A stretch of 64,000 nt of DNA from Ailanthus altissimus (GCA_946807835.1 OX327709.1:24615501-24679500), one strand, 5' to 3'; positions 13,301 to 26,746 are shown, counted from the stretch's first letter. Program-made: numbers and translations. The notes: generated from the sequence alone by a model not told the origin.

Positions 13301-14666
13301 GTCATTTGTGTGCTACATGTTTCTGGATCAGCAAAAGGGTTGGATGTATCTCTACACAAAGCTGCAATCAGAACAAGCGGCACGTTCCCAATATTCCCTG
13401 TAAATTTTTTCAATGTTAAAACCTCCATAATTGAAGAGACTCAAATGCCAACACAAATAAAGAGAAAAACCAAAGCACTCAAAATGTTGTTTGTGTAAGA
13501 ATGAAGCATGGTGTTTTAAACAAAACAAGGCCACAGCCATAGGGATCTAGTTTGTGTAGGAATGCGGCATGGCGATTTAAACAAACTTACTTAGAAAGTA
13601 CTAAAGGGTTTATCATACTGAAGGTTTTATACTGATATTAGCATCCTCATGCGAAGTGGGTGACGCTAGACCGGTAACTCTTTAGCAAATATTTTCTCCA
13701 AGTGTGAATCAAAATAAGGTCCAATAAGTTGGAGGCATCTCATCTAAGTCCAAAAAATTAACATAATTTGATTGGATATAACCACTAGCATGTTCTCACA
13801 CAATTTTCAAACAGCAGATACATCTTGCATCTTAGCATTCTTCAGCTCCAGTGTTATGACATAAGTCAGCAAGGAAAGTGGATTTGCAGTATTTAGAAAA
13901 ACCAACAAACAGATACTTTTCTTTGTTTATGTCTGTAGAACAACATTGCGTCCCAATTTAAAGTGTCATCTCAGCTCAAACCCATTTAAAGTACCATAAA
14001 TAACAATATAAGCATAGAATTTGAATATTATTAAATTGATAATAAGGAATATCCCAAATAAGTTTAGCTTACCAATTCCAATATTTACTATGGTAAACTT
14101 GAAATATGGGTATGGAGGATGAACTATGGAAGCTATAACAAAACCTATCAGCGACCCCGAAACCGATCCCAGTACAACATTCGCGGGAATAAACCACCTG
14201 AAATACCATAAAAGCTTCAAAATTTAAGACACTTTTGCTAATTTTTGATACAACAAAATGATAGGTGATTCTGATTCTTACCACTGGAGCATTTTCTCCA
14301 GAGTAATAGCTTGTCCAAGTTGCGAAAATATCAAACATGGAAGCAAAAGTGAAAACACCAACTGCAGTACAAGGCATTTGTAAAAAAAGAATAATTTTTT
14401 AGCATACAAATTACGCGTTCTGTTCAGAACAAATTACATAACAAGAATAAAATAAAGGTAAATTCTTGAACACGAACCCCATTCAGAAGCTTTCTCCCAG
14501 AGGCAGGCAAGATATTAACATACTTGGAAGCCATTAAAAATCCCATAAAACAAACAGTGAAAACTTTAGCAATTGGCAAAACTGCAATCTTTATACTCCC
14601 TATCAGAGTCTGGCCTCCAGCTTCTTGAGTCGTCTCCATCAACATTCTCTCTAAATCCCGTATCAT
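10319..14666 (-). CDS. PILS6: PIN-LIKES auxin carrier, PILS6-like
   Basis: Intracellular auxin transport facilitator; PILS proteins sit in the ER membrane and lower nuclear auxin signalling. Ten exons with GT-AG borders join in one frame: 14666-14478, 14361-14282, 14197-14073, 13397-13276, 12870-12679, 12331-12257, 11550-11450, 11186-11134, 10840-10652 and 10440-10319 (TAA at 10321-10319). The product is 415 residues, close to the roughly 430 of Arabidopsis PILS6. Hydrophobic N- and C-terminal halves (SIKIAVLPIAKVFTVCF; FWVHIFAVFSMAAWIILY) flank a polar central loop at about residues 180-235 rich in Pro, Ala and Asp. Family blocks seen include GNIGNVPLVL, SFGQWVGAIILYTYV, IPCILLALGGNLIDG and LLLQHTMPTS. 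No frame break or lost splice site was found. Assignment to PILS6 rather than another PILS rests on recalled family sequence. Confidence 0.93.
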
Positions 14667-17169
14667 TTTTATTGTTATTATTATTTTTCTGCCAAAATCA
14701 CTGTTGAATTCTTCTTCACAGTTGCAGCAATTCTCTGAGTTTCATCAAAAAAAAAAAAAAAAATCAGATAGTGAATAGATAAATGAAACAAATCGAGGGC
14801 AGTTGAATTGAACTTAGTCCAAAACCTTCACGGCTTTTGTAGAAATTGGAATTTGATTCGGAAACGAATTCGAAGAAAGACCGTTAATTGAAAATTGGAA
14901 TTATTATTCACCAACTCAGCGTCTAAAAGCAAAATTCGGTGAAAAAAATTGGAAAAAGAAAAACCAAAATCAAATATCAATCAGCTTTTGGTTATCTTTT
15001 TTACTTGTATATAATTTTTAAAATAATTTTTGAGAACATTCCCGTCAAATTAATTTGATAGATATAAGGATAGTTTAGTTTGTTTACCGTGTTAGCAATC
15101 AAATTCGTAGTCATTATGAAAATTCCGCGGACGAAATACCAAAAATACCCTCCTCTTTTTGTCCGACTTGTCGGATTTACCCTTTTTTGACTGTTATTCC
15201 GTACCAACGGAAATTTCCTCCTCTGGCCAGGTTGTTGCCTTCACAATTTGCATTTCTGTCCTTTTCATTTTTCACTAAAAAACAACCAAATATTTGCGGG
15301 TTCTCCTTTTTCTCAGTTTCGGACACTCTCTACTTTTCTGGGTTATTATCAATTTTTTAAAAATTTCAATTTGAGGTTTAATATTAATTAGAAAATGGGA
15401 TTATGGGTTGATTATCTGTAATTGCCAAAATCATGAACGGGACAATTTAATCTTGATTGCACTTATTTTATTTCTGATGGAAACAAAAATGTTTTATATT
15501 CATATATGTATGTGTGTTTTGTTTTGAACTAATGAAGGACAAAAGTAGGTGTAACAAACAATTAATGATGAATCAAAGAAAATAAAACGAATCAAATGAC
15601 TAAATGAGCAGTAACGAAGGTTCAATTTCCGTTAATGACGATTTCTTTTTTTAATTTTATTTCTGAATTTTCATTTTTACTCTCTTTAGTTAAAATTAAC
15701 GGAATGTAAGAGTAATTAATTAATTCAATGTATACACTTGCACATGCAAAGCAAAATTGCATTTTTTTGGGTTAATTTTATATGGGTATTGACTATTGAT
15801 TAAACATGCTGCTCCTATTTTGTTTCTGTTTTGGGAGTAAATTGTGGTTGTTATAAAGAAATGGAAAGGTGAAGAGAATGGCGAAGGTTTGTCATTAATT
15901 GCGTTAGGGTACAAAATATGATGACTAATTGATATGTAAACAATAATAAGACGATGTCAAGTACGTTACGGTATTTTAGTGATTGGTACTGCTTCTTGTT
16001 TTCTTTTAGAAAACTAAAAGTGGGCGAGTAAAATGATAATTAATATATTTGGAATTGGTTTGTGTTATCTGTTCGTTTTCATGGGGATTTTTTTTTTTTC
16101 TTTTGGGGATGGAAAGGGAGGTTGTTTCAAGTAACTCGAAATTAATAGAGCATATTTATACAAATAATGCATTAAGAATTGATGGGTAAGTAAGTTAGGC
16201 AAATAAAATGGAGAAGAAGAAATGAGGTAATATTTGTTTGGTAGCATGAAAGTGAAATATTGGGCCACGTTGAAGGAACCGAACAAACAACAAATGAAAA
16301 TGAAATGCTGTTAGGTTAAGTAATTAATTAATTAAGTGGGTGTGTGAAAAGGTGCAGATTCTTCTTGTTGGTGTTTGGAGTGCGCGGACAGATGAGATGC
16401 GACGAGAGATTGGCACATGGCGTATTGGCACCGCGCGGTGCGATCGATTTGACACTGGAAGCTTCATCGTTGTTGCTAGCAGCCGCTGCTGTTGCTGTTA
16501 CGTGACCTTACGTTTTCAACTCATTTATTTTTTAAAATTTTCCGCGCAATCACGTTGTATGTTAATTTTAGTTGGCTTTTCCAACTTGTTTTCAAAGGGT
16601 GGCTGCCCTCTAACTCGACGCCCTCGTGAGTCGTGACAATGCCATGCCAAGAATTCCGTATAGAGGTTATTTCAGGACAAGTTTGCACGTATCATCCACG
16701 AAAATGTGTCATTCATATCATCTACGTGATGTGTCATAGTCATAGAGATAGAGCTGGTTGCATGTAGTTTTTTTTTTTTTTTTGTAATTCAGTTCTAACG
16801 TTAAAAAAACTCTTCAACGTAAAACTTTTTAAAATATTCACACTTTTTACTGCAGATTTTAGTGTTCATTAAAGATTTGCTCATTCTTATTAAAGGATTT
16901 GAGATAAATCTGGATAATGAAGCTTCAATGCACGTCTGGTCTATATAAACAAATTCAGGTTTATGGACTCTATCACTGTGATTAACGTGGTATCCCATCC
17001 CTTACACTTTACTTCTTAATTCATTAGAATAATTATGGCTTTCTTTTATTGCCACGCCTCCTCATTATTCATTTAACATTATTGCAAAGAAAATGGCTTT
17101 TCTCATCTGTCTTACTCTCTAGCTTCTATTCTCTGTGGGTTTTATTTATCTCCTTTTAGTTCTCACCGT
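14667..17169. other. PILS upstream region and intergenic DNA
   Basis: 14667-15250 is the likely promoter and 5'UTR of the PILS gene (minus); a poly-pyrimidine tract with CAG near 14735-14760 could be a 5'UTR intron acceptor. From 15250 to 17169 I see only AT-rich DNA with short spurious frames and no family match. 16340-16640 is locally GC-richer but gives no recognisable protein. Confidence 0.45.
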
Positions 17170-17785
17170 TGGGATTAGAGTGTGCACAATGAGAATATTA
17201 ATATTAAAATAAAAAATAAAAAATATTAAATTTTTTTAACTTAAACAATTTGTAAAGAGAAAAATTATAAGGTAACAGTATACCACTCACATAAAATATC
17301 ATTCATTATATAAAAATGGGTATATAATATTTTTCTTAAATTTATGCAAAACTTGAAAAATACTTTCTCAAAATAATACTCAATTATTTTGGTATTTCTT
17401 ACTATTTTTCTCTGCAAATATTTTTTCTCACAAAAATACAAAATAATACACATCTTCATTTTTTTCTTCTCTATTTCTTGCTGTCTTTGTGTGATTTTCA
17501 TCTCATATCTCTCTTTCACGTTGCCTCTCTTACCATGCATTAAATTTTTAAAAGCTTTATATATATATATATATAGATAGATAGATAATTGAATATAGAG
17601 GAAGTTTTCATTCAAAGAAAAGTTTTTTTTGTCAAAGATAAAGGCTGCATCAACTTTCTTTGCTGTTAAAAAAATGTGGGCTGTTAAAAATTTTCTTTGT
17701 CAAAATTTGTATGCCATCGAATTTTGTTTGTCAAATTTGTTGGTTAACAATTACCAAAATTGAGTTGGAAAATTGTTTTCCATCA
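17170..17785 (-). repeat. 3' LTR of copia element 1
   Basis: 616 bases, ending TG/CA in the LTR sense. It shares long stretches with 21893-22486, such as TTCACGTTGCCTCTCTTACC, and holds a TA microsatellite at about 17559-17575. Confidence 0.85.
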
Positions 17786-17859
17786 ATTCTCCCTCTTTCC
17801 AATTCAATGAAGGAAGGAATTGGTTTTCAAACTTTATCATTGGTAGCTCATCCTAGCGA

Positions 17860-20800
17860 GCTCAGAACATAACTCAAGCTTATGTCGAGGGATTACCTTT
17901 GTTAGCATATCTGTAGCATTTTTGTCAGTGTGAATCTTTTATATCTGGAATAACTTCTTCTTGATTGCTTCACGAATCCAATGACATCTAACATCAATAT
18001 GCTTCGTTCGATAATAATAAGTGGCATTCTTACTTAGATCGATGGCACTCTGACTGTCACAACGAACCATATACCCATCTTATTTTAATCCCAAATCTTA
18101 TAGAAATATTTTTAACCACAATATTTTTTCCCAGTTTCTGTAATAGCAATATACTTTGCTTCTGTCTTGGATAAGGCGACACATTTTTGTAACTTAGATT
18201 GCCATGACATAGCCCCCCTGCAAAAGTAAACAAATATCTAGATGTAGATTTTGCTATCATCTAGACTACCTATCATATTCACATCTATATAGCATCTAAG
18301 ATTGATTTTCCATTCATGAAGCATAAACATACTTTAAATGTTCCTCTCATATATTTGAAAATTCATTTGATAGCTTCCCAATGTTTTTTTTAGATTATCT
18401 AAAACTTGACTTACGATTCTAACCGCTTGTGCAATAGCTGGTCTTGTGCATACTATTACATATATCAAACTTCCTACTATTGAAGAGTAAGGAATAACTG
18501 ACATATTCTTTTCTTCTTCCTCAGAAGTGAGATATAACTTCTTGGAGAGTTTGAATTGTGCTCTAAGAAGCAAAGTAACGGGCTTAGCTTCTTTCATGTT
18601 GAACCGTTCAAGTATCCGTTCAACATACTTCTTTTGTGACAACGATAATAACCGAGATCTTCTATCTTGGATAATCTCTATTCCTAAAATCTACTTAGTT
18701 GGTCTAATTCTTTCATATTAAATACTTTTGACAATTCTTTCTTCAATTGCTCGATCATTTATGCATATTGGCCAACTATTATCATGTCATCAATATATAA
18801 TTACCAGATGATAAATTTCTCACGAGAAAATTGTTTGATGTAGACAAATGAATCTGCTGCAATTCTTTTATACTCGTGATCCATCATGAATAAGTCAAAT
18901 TTTATGTACCATTGTCGTAATGCTTGTTTTAATCTATACAGACTCTTCTTCAATTTGCAGACTAGATTCTTATTTTCTTTAACTTTAAAGCCTTCGGGTT
19001 AATGCATGTAAATTTCTTTTTCTAAATCACCATGAAGAAATACAGGCTTTACATCTATTTGTTCAATCTCAAGATCTAGACTAGCTGCTAATCCCAAGAT
19101 TACTCTGATTAAAGACACTTTTTTACCACTGGAGAGAATATTTCATCAAAGTCAATTCCTTTCTTTTGTTCAAAGCCTTTTACAACCAATCGAGCTTTAT
19201 GTTTTGCTAAATTTCCATGCTCATCATCCTTTAATATGAATACCCATTTGTTCCTCAAGGTCTTTCTACCTTTTGGAAGTTCTTCAAGGCCTTTCTACCT
19301 TTTAGAAGTTTCACCAACTTATAAGTATTGTTCTTTTTGAGAGAATATATTTCTTCCTTTATGGATTCGATCCATTTTTCTTTATTTTTATAAGTTAATA
19401 CCTCCTGAAAGGTTTCTAACTCTCATATATCAGTGAGTGGAACATAGTCTAATGATGTATATCTTGTGAATGGCTTTCGCTCTGTAGTTGATCTTCTGAC
19501 AGGTTGTTAATCATTCTCCGGTTGTTGATCCTGCTCTATCTGATTGTCAACCTCTTGTGCTGGTACTTCAACATCATCATTATCAGATGGGATTTGTATT
19601 TGATTAGCTGCTTCTGACTCGTCTTCTTCTGTCATTGGTTGTTGAGAAGGACTTAGTTCAATTATAACTTTTTTTAGGTTCTTGCTATTTACTAAAATCT
19701 TTAAATGTTTGATCCTCATGAAAGACAACATCTCTGCTTCTCACAATTTTCTTCTTTTTTGGATCCTAAAATCTATACCTGAACTCTTCATCTCTATAGC
19801 TGATGAAGATATATGAAGTAGCTTTTTCATCAAGCTTCGATCTTTGCTCTTTCGGTATGTGTACAAACGCATTACAATCGAATACCTTCAGATAAAAGTA
19901 AGAAACATCTTTCCCAGCCAATACTCTTTTTGGAATATTTAACTCCAAAGCTACTGATGGAGATCTGTTAAATAGGTAACAAACAGTTTGTACAGCTGCA
20001 CCCCAGAAAGGCTTTGGTAGTTTGGCTGCTCTCAGCATACTTCTCACTCTTTTCATAATGGTGCGATTCATTTGTTTAGCTACACCATTGTGTTGAGGAG
20101 TTTCAAGAACAGTCTTTCATAGGAAGTGTATTCACCTCTATTGTTTGATCAAAGACATTTTAAAGGTTTCCCTGTTTCTCTTTCTACCATAGCATAAAAC
20201 TTTTGAAATATAAAACACTTAAATTTTTATTTTTAACAAATACACCCAAACCTTTCTAAAAGCATCATTTATAAAGGTTAAAAAATATTTGGCTCATTCT
20301 AAAGATTTAACTTCTATAGGACCGCATACATCAGAATATACTCTCTTTAATACATTCTTTCTTTTAACAGAGGAATCACTAAATGAAATTCTATACTGTT
20401 TTTCAAATAAACAATAACCACAGGGGTCAGACGTAGTACTTTTCACCAAGGGAATGAAATTATTCTTGGCAAGAATTTGTAGTCCTTTTTTACTCATTTA
20501 GCCAAGCTGCTTATGCCATAAATTTGGAGAGGATTCCACTGTTACATTCACGTTACTCATGAAAGCTTTTCCATGTGTTTTATACAGACGGCAACAAAGC
20601 TTTCCTCTTGCAATAATCATTGATCCTTTACTGAGTTTCCATCTGCCATTGCAGAAATAATTTGCATAGCCTTACTCATTCAAAGCATTCACTGAAATCA
20701 GATTGAGACACAATTCTAAAACATGCCTCACATCTTTTAATGTTAATTTGCATTCAACATTTGTTTGAATGCAAACATCTCAAATTCCATTGATTTTGCA

Positions 20801-21790
20801 GCAAGCTGAATTTTCCATTTTCATAAAACTAAACTCTCAAATTTTATAAGTGGTAAACATTTCATTATTGAAGCTGACATGAAATGAAGCTCCTGAATCA
20901 ATCACCCATTAAGCCATATTATCATTGACATGTAAGTATTCATCAATAAGTAAAGAAATTTCCTCTTTCTTTTCAGCTATTGTAGTTGTGTTATTGTCGT
21001 CTTCTTTCTTCTTATGGCTACTTTGTTGCTCTTCTCGCTTTAGTACCTGACAATTCCTTTTTATGTGGTCTAGTTTTTCATAATGATAGCAAGAAAATGT
21101 ATTACTTCTGGATTTTGATCTCTTTCTAGACTTGTCATTATGACTTCTTTCTCATTGACGTTTTCTTGTCTCTCTGTTCTTAGTAATAAGGGCATGTGAT
21201 TCTCTAACATGTGCTTTATTATGCTTTTTAAATAAAATCAAAGTTGCAGAGACAACTTCAAACTCGAGGGTATCTTTTTTATAAGTGAGAGTTATGATAA
21301 GATGATTATACGGCGCATGAAGTGTTGCCATAAAAAATATAGCCTTTTCTTTTTCTGTAAACTTCATATTAAACTTTGATAATTGCGAGATCATGCTTGA
21401 AGTTGCTCAAATAATGCAATATATCAGCATTCTCGGACATCTGCATCCAGTATAACTCCTTCCATAAATAAAACTTGTTGGACAGATTCATTGACATATA
21501 CAGTTTCTCCAAAGTCTCAGAGGTTTCTTTGGCTGTTTTGCACTCCTTAGTTCAATATTTTACAAAACACTAAATGAGATATTTAGATGAATTGTACTAA
21601 TTGCAACCTCGTCCATATCATCCCATTGTTCATCAGTACCTTTATCATGCTTTTTCTCTATGCCTAATAAAGTTTTGTGAACCTTTTGTTAGATGAGAAG
21701 ATCTTTTATTCTTTTTTTTCTAAGTGGAAAATTGTTGCTGCCAGTAAACTTCTCGATTTTAATTTTTTGTCCTCCCATCTCAGATGTTAC
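17860..21790 (-). pseudogene. copia gag-pol remnant of element 1
   Basis: Read from right to left. Gag fragment at 21394-21152. Zinc knuckle near 21090-21040, where the second Cys has become Tyr (CYHYEKLDHIKRNC). Protease active site DSGASFHV near 20900-20870. Integrase zinc region at 20497-20294 (CGYC) and integrase core C-terminal part at 20071-19766 (KPFWGAAV). RT with the catalytic YIDD preserved near 18805-18785. RT end at 18642-18334, and an RNase H C-terminus ending TDMLTK near 17930-17890. Several stops and shifts interrupt it, so no full polyprotein can be made. Confidence 0.85.
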
Positions 21791-21892
21791 TTTAATCGCA
21801 CCGCTACAGTGATATATGGTACATACAATATTTTGCTACAATACCACTAATTTTCCAACAAGAAAATTTTAATTTGCTTTAAAACCAGTTAT

Positions 21893-22486
21893 TGGGATCA
21901 TAGTGTATACAACGGAAAGATTAATATTGAAATGAAAGAGAAAAATAAATAACACCACAAATTTTTAACGTGAAAAACTTGTAAAAGAAAAAACTATGAG
22001 GTGACAGTATACCACCCACACAAAATATCATCTACTATATAAAATGGGTACACAATATTTATCTCAAGTTTATGCAAAACTTGAGGAGTACTCTCTCAAA
22101 ATAATACTCACAATTATTTTGGTACCTCTCACTATTTCTCTTTGCAATTATTTTCTCTCACAGCAATACAAAACAATACACACACTCTCTCTCATTTCTT
22201 TTCTTCTCTATTTCTTGCTGCCTTTGTGTATTTTTCTTCTCATATCTCTCTTTCACGTTGCCTCTCTTACCATACATTAAGCTTTTAAAAGCTTAATATA
22301 TATATATATATATATAGATGAATGGAGAGAAAGTCTTCATTCAAAGAAGATTTTTATTTTTTAAAGATGAAGGCTGCATCAACTTTTTTTGCTGTAAAAA
22401 AAAAAATGTAGGCTGCTGAAATTTTTTTGGGTCAAATTTGTTGGCTGTCACCTACCCAAATTGAGTTGGAAAATTATTTTCCATCA
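21893..22486 (-). repeat. 5' LTR of copia element 1
   Basis: 594 bases, paired with 17170-17785. A TA microsatellite lies at about 22290-22316. The primer-binding site follows immediately on the left. Confidence 0.85.
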
Positions 22487-23355
22487 CTCTCAAGGTCGGT
22501 ACCCTTGTTAAGTAATTAATTAATTATTAAAACAATTAATATATGTGATAAGGAACTAAGAAAAGTAAATAGTATATCTATTAAGAATCCCATTAGCTAT
22601 TCACCAAAAAAGTTCAATTATGGCTTAATTTGCTCAATTATAATAGCCCTTGCAAGACCGTTGTGAATTATCTTATAAAAAAATGTAAATACTTGGTCTC
22701 TCTTTCACTACTCTGACATTCTCAAAAATTGTGAGACATAAATTATTAGTTTCACATTAAGGGAATTATAATAATAAGTTTTCACATATGTATATCTATG
22801 TAGTCTAGAAAGCTTATTACCAAAATTTAATTAATAAGGGGCATCTCTCTTAATTAATTAAGTATATTACATATCCAAATCCTTAAGGATATATAACAAG
22901 TAGCTAGATCGAGCCTAAAGGGCTTGAATAATATTTCTTGATATCACATACGATTGCCCTTCATGAAAAAGCTCCCTTAAACGTCCACATAAATAAATTG
23001 TAAGTTTCAGTTCTAGAATATATATATATATATATATATATAAAATAGAGTTTTGTTTTGGTGATTTACATAATTCATTATATAATGAGTACTTGAATAT
23101 ATAATAAAAGTTTGTAGTATATGGAGGCAAAACAAATTTTGTCTTGGTGATTTACTTATATCTAGTATTTACATAATTTACTTATAATAAAATTTTATAT
23201 AAAAACTGAGTTAGGGGGCAAAATATTAATATTAAAAATTTAGAATAACAATAATTTAATTTATTGAATTTGACTAAATAAATTTTTTTTATAGATTTGA
23301 AATATCTTATTTTATTTTATTTTGTTAATATATTCTTTTAATTTAAAGAATAGAG
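22487..23355. other. AT-rich intergenic DNA with TA microsatellite
   Basis: No gene or repeat family recognised. A TA run lies at about 23020-23042. Short frames on the minus strand are low-complexity. Confidence 0.5.
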
Positions 23356-23370
23356 GACATATCTTAATCT

Positions 23371-25315
23371 TTTTTTTTTTTGTAAGCAATCAAAGAGAAA
23401 AAATGTATTGCTAAAACCAACAAAAAAACAACCAGTAGGAGTATGTTCTATACAAAAATAGAGCAGCCCATAAAATAAAAAAAGGCAACATTAAGGACTA
23501 GATAAAGCAGAGGCCCATAGCACAAACAAAAGTTTTACCACATATTCACAATATTGTCTTTGTTAGAACTTTTTATTGCACTAAGACAACGACTCTAGAT
23601 AGTATTCTTAATATTCTGTACAATTATATGTGCATTAGGATACTTTTACTGAAATACCACTTGATTACGTTCCTTCCAAATGAAGTAGATAGTGACATAA
23701 AAAGCAATTCATCAAACTTTACTTAAGAGAGATTTCTCCATGGTTCTCCTATAAAAGAATAAGATTTCTCTTCACCAGCTAAGAGGCCTTCTATAGATTT
23801 GACAAACATGTAGGATCTGTTACCAAATCTTTTCAACAAAACCACATTAGAAGAACAAATGCTAAGTTGTTTCTCTGTTGTTGCTGCATAGAGGGTAGTT
23901 TAAGGATGGGATATGAGTCTATTTAGCTATTTTCACTCTGGAAGACAACCTATCTTTCAAGACCAGTCAAGTGATGAAATTGTGTCTAGGGATGTGCTAT
24001 GTACCCCAAACAAGTCTACACCAAGCTACTTTTGCTCCTACATCTATTATAGCCCTCAAAGAACTAGTAATATAGAAGTGCTCATTAGGGTTCCCAGCCC
24101 AAACAATACTATCATTTTTCAAAGCGCTAATAGAAAATTTGATTTTAATGAACTTCAAAACTTGGGCAGTATGATCATCAAAGAGTTTAGGTAATCTCTA
24201 GGGCCCTCTCCTCCATAAGTCTTTTACCTTAGCATCTCGGAGATTGTCTAAGTTGTTAATGTTCACATTGAGGAACTTTTCAATCAAGGACTCTTTATTA
24301 ATCCATAGGTCGTACCAAAAATAGAAAGATGAGCTGTCTCATTGTTTGTACCTAATTAGGTCATTTACTTAGCTTCTCAATTGCAAAATCTTTCTCTAGA
24401 CCTAACTGCAATCAAAGGGTTTGGTGATGCCCTAAAAGTTGAGTCTTTTGAGCTTGTTAGTAGTCACCCATTTAGCCCATAAAGAAGATTTTTGAGTTAT
24501 TTAATTCTTAAATATACTTAGCACAAGCAGCTTGGTTCCAAAGTTGGAGGCATTTAATACCCAAGCCCCCTGCACTTTTCTCCTTACAGATATTAGACCA
24601 AGCCATTACAACACCCTTTCTTTGAGAGTTATATCCATGCCATAAAAATTCATGTAGATAGCGTCTACTTCTCTGACTATTGCTTTAGGAAGAATAAAGA
24701 TAGAACACCAATATACAGTCATACTCATTAGAATAGAATTGATCAAGGCGACTGGTATATAAGAGGAATTTGACTGTCCACCTAATGATTCTTGCTGTTA
24801 TTCTCTCAATCAATTTCTGGCAATGTTCTTTTTTTAAGTTCCCAGAAATCAAAGGAATACCTAAATATTTGACCAGTAAAGTACTTTGTTGAAAGCGAGT
24901 TTGCTGTAGGATAGCCTCATTTTCGACATTAGGGACATGCCTGAAGAAAATGAAGCTTTTATGCTCATTTAACTAAAGCCCATAGACCATTTGAAAACCT
25001 TTAACACCTTTTTAAACTGGCTAACTGAGTTTTGGTCACCATTGAAAAACAGAAACAATTCATCAACAAACATTAAATGGTTTAGTTTCATTCTTTTGCA
25101 CCCTTTATGGTATGAGAAGCAGTTCGCAGGGATACACTTCAAAGATCTACTAAGGTATTCCATAGTCAACACAAATAATAAATGAGACATGGAATCACCT
25201 TGGCATAGGCCTTTCCTCCTTTGAAAAAAACCCTTGAGATTGCCTTTAACCACTATTGAGGACATACTAGTCCATATTGTTTATAAACTTTCGCTGTAGC
25301 ACATTGGCAAATTTT
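23371..25315 (-). mobile_element. 5'-truncated LINE (non-LTR retrotransposon)
   Basis: On the minus strand the element ends in a poly-A tail (poly-T on plus at 23371-23381). It is flanked by a 16-17 base duplication with one mismatch: GACATATCTTAATCTT at 23356 and GACATATTTTAATCTT at 25316. RT motifs are visible at 25265-24969 (RKGLCQGDSMSHLLF; the catalytic YADD block reads FVDE). Further downstream come NEHKSF, YLGIPL, and a zf-RVT-like GGLGIKCLQLWNQ near 24590-24540. The 5' part (endonuclease and early RT) is absent, as is typical of truncated LINE copies. Confidence 0.85.
24969..25265 (-). pseudogene. LINE reverse transcriptase fragment
   Basis: A 98-residue open stretch covering RT motifs 4 and 5 of a plant L1-type LINE (QGD, LLFVLTMEYLSR, then HLMFVDELFLF). 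The Asp pair of the YxDD motif has changed to D-E, so it is not catalytic as it stands. The frame breaks after about GFS but family similarity goes on to the left. Confidence 0.8.
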
Positions 25316-25432
25316 GACATATTTTAATCTTCTTAATTATATAAGACATGTAATAATATAAAATTAATTAATTAACTTTTAAATTATATTAATTTTAAAA
25401 AATAAAGAAAACAAAGCCTCGATATCGGATTG

Positions 25433-25640
25433 TCATTTAAACTTCCGCTGACGGGGGTTCGATTTTGCCGCTCAATGACATTTTAGCAAAACACCACCAT
25501 CAGACTTCAACTTTTATTTATTTATTTAGATAGTGGTGATGGCGGTGGCAATTTCAACTTTTAGCAAAACACCACCATCAGACTTTAACTTTTATTTATT
25601 TATTTAGATAGTGGTGATGGTGGTGGTGATTGCATCATCG
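25433..25640 (+). repeat. Two-copy tandem duplication of 78 bases
   Basis: TTAGCAAAACACCACCATCA starts at 25483 and again at 25561, and both copies run into a GGTGATGG-rich end. Before the first copy, GGGGGTTCGATTTTGCC at about 25453 resembles a tRNA B box. The rest of 25316-26087 is AT-rich with no gene seen. Confidence 0.75.
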
Positions 25641-26557
25641 AAGAACTAAAAAATGGTGAAAAATATCATAAACTATAGCAGCCATAAAACGTCGCCCCTG
25701 TAGTGACAACTCTTTATAGCTCACTGCCACCATTATCAGATTCGTTGATTAGAGACACTTTACTATAATTGAACTTATCAATTTAGTTTCAGGCCTTGAA
25801 AAAGTATCACTCAGATGCGTTTTTTTTTTAGAATAGAAAATAATAGAAGTATTAAAAAAATATAAAGACTACTTAGTAATTTAACAACTTTAGAAACTAA
25901 ATTGAAAATGTCCCATTAATAACCTACAAAAATAATATTAACACAAATTATTGAAGAGGAAATAATTTGAGAAAATCAACTATAAAAATGCTGGGATAAT
26001 TTTGGCCAAAATTATTAAAGAAGAATAATTTTGGCTAGTAAATGAACTATTAATCAAAACTAAATTGTTGTGCTTTTGTAGCACTTCGCTTTGAGTGCAG
26101 GCAACTGAATAGAGTCTTCAATGTTGAAAGGAGGACTGACCTTCAATATTATAAACTCTGTCACTGTACGCAACATTTTTAACACGACAATCATAGTAGC
26201 AGCGAAAGACCTACCACTCCTTAGTGGTTTCAAGAACCCAGTACAAGCTGCTTATGAACTTTAGCCTCATTGTTGGACTTTATTGGCTTGATGATGAAAT
26301 TGACATTCTCAATATTCTTCTCACCGATGCGTTTCATCTCGAAATTCTTATCACCATCAGCACCGACTTTGTTAATCTCCAGATGATGATCAACTAATTT
26401 TCTAAGAGAACTCAGCTCATTTTTCTTTTTAATAAGCTTCTTCTCGTACTTTTTGTGACCCACCTTAGACTTTGCCCTTATTATCATTGTAGCATCCAAC
26501 TGCTTCTTCTTAGACAATGAATTTGGAGACTTTTTAGGAATGTCACCAGTGAGTTTT

Positions 26558-26746
26558 TGTTAAGAGTCCATAAACCATACATATCTCTTTATTGGTATGA
26601 TATTGTTTACTTTGGGCCTAAGCCCTAATAGTTTTACTCTTGGGCTCTATCCAAAAGGTTTCATACCAATAGAGATATGGTTCACTCCTTATAAACCTAT
26701 GATCCTCTCAATTTCTAACCAATGTGAGACTTTATTTGCCTTTACA
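26558..26746 (-). repeat. TRIM LTR-A, 3' copy
   Basis: 189 bases, same length as the other copy. It contains CAATGTGAGACTTTATTTGC, shared with 28770-28958. Confidence 0.9.

Larger units (their letters stand above)
17170..22486 (-). mobile_element. Ty1/copia LTR retrotransposon, full-length but decayed
   Basis: Two related LTRs (17170-17785 and 21893-22486) flank an internal region read on the minus strand. The purine tract GGAAAGAGGGAGAAT lies against the left LTR (17800-17786), and a diverged initiator-Met tRNA primer site TGGTTTTAAAGC lies 5 bases inside the right LTR (21887-21876). Both position the 5' LTR on the right. The internal gag, protease, integrase, RT and RNase H order is that of copia. 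Stops and frameshifts throughout make it non-autonomous today. I found no convincing 5-base target-site duplication (ACCGT versus CTCTC). Confidence 0.88.

Noticed and set aside
16340..16636. A 98-codon plus frame in a GC-richer patch
   Set aside because: No recognisable domain, no support from neighbours, and composition typical of chance frames.
17165..22491. Target-site duplication for copia element 1
   Set aside because: The five bases outside the two LTRs (ACCGT and CTCTC) do not match, and the nearby TCTCA pair does not fit the LTR borders.
25453..25475. Possible tRNA gene from a B-box-like string
   Set aside because: No cloverleaf could be drawn and no matching A box lies at the right distance. 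No intact tRNA or rRNA gene was seen in the window.
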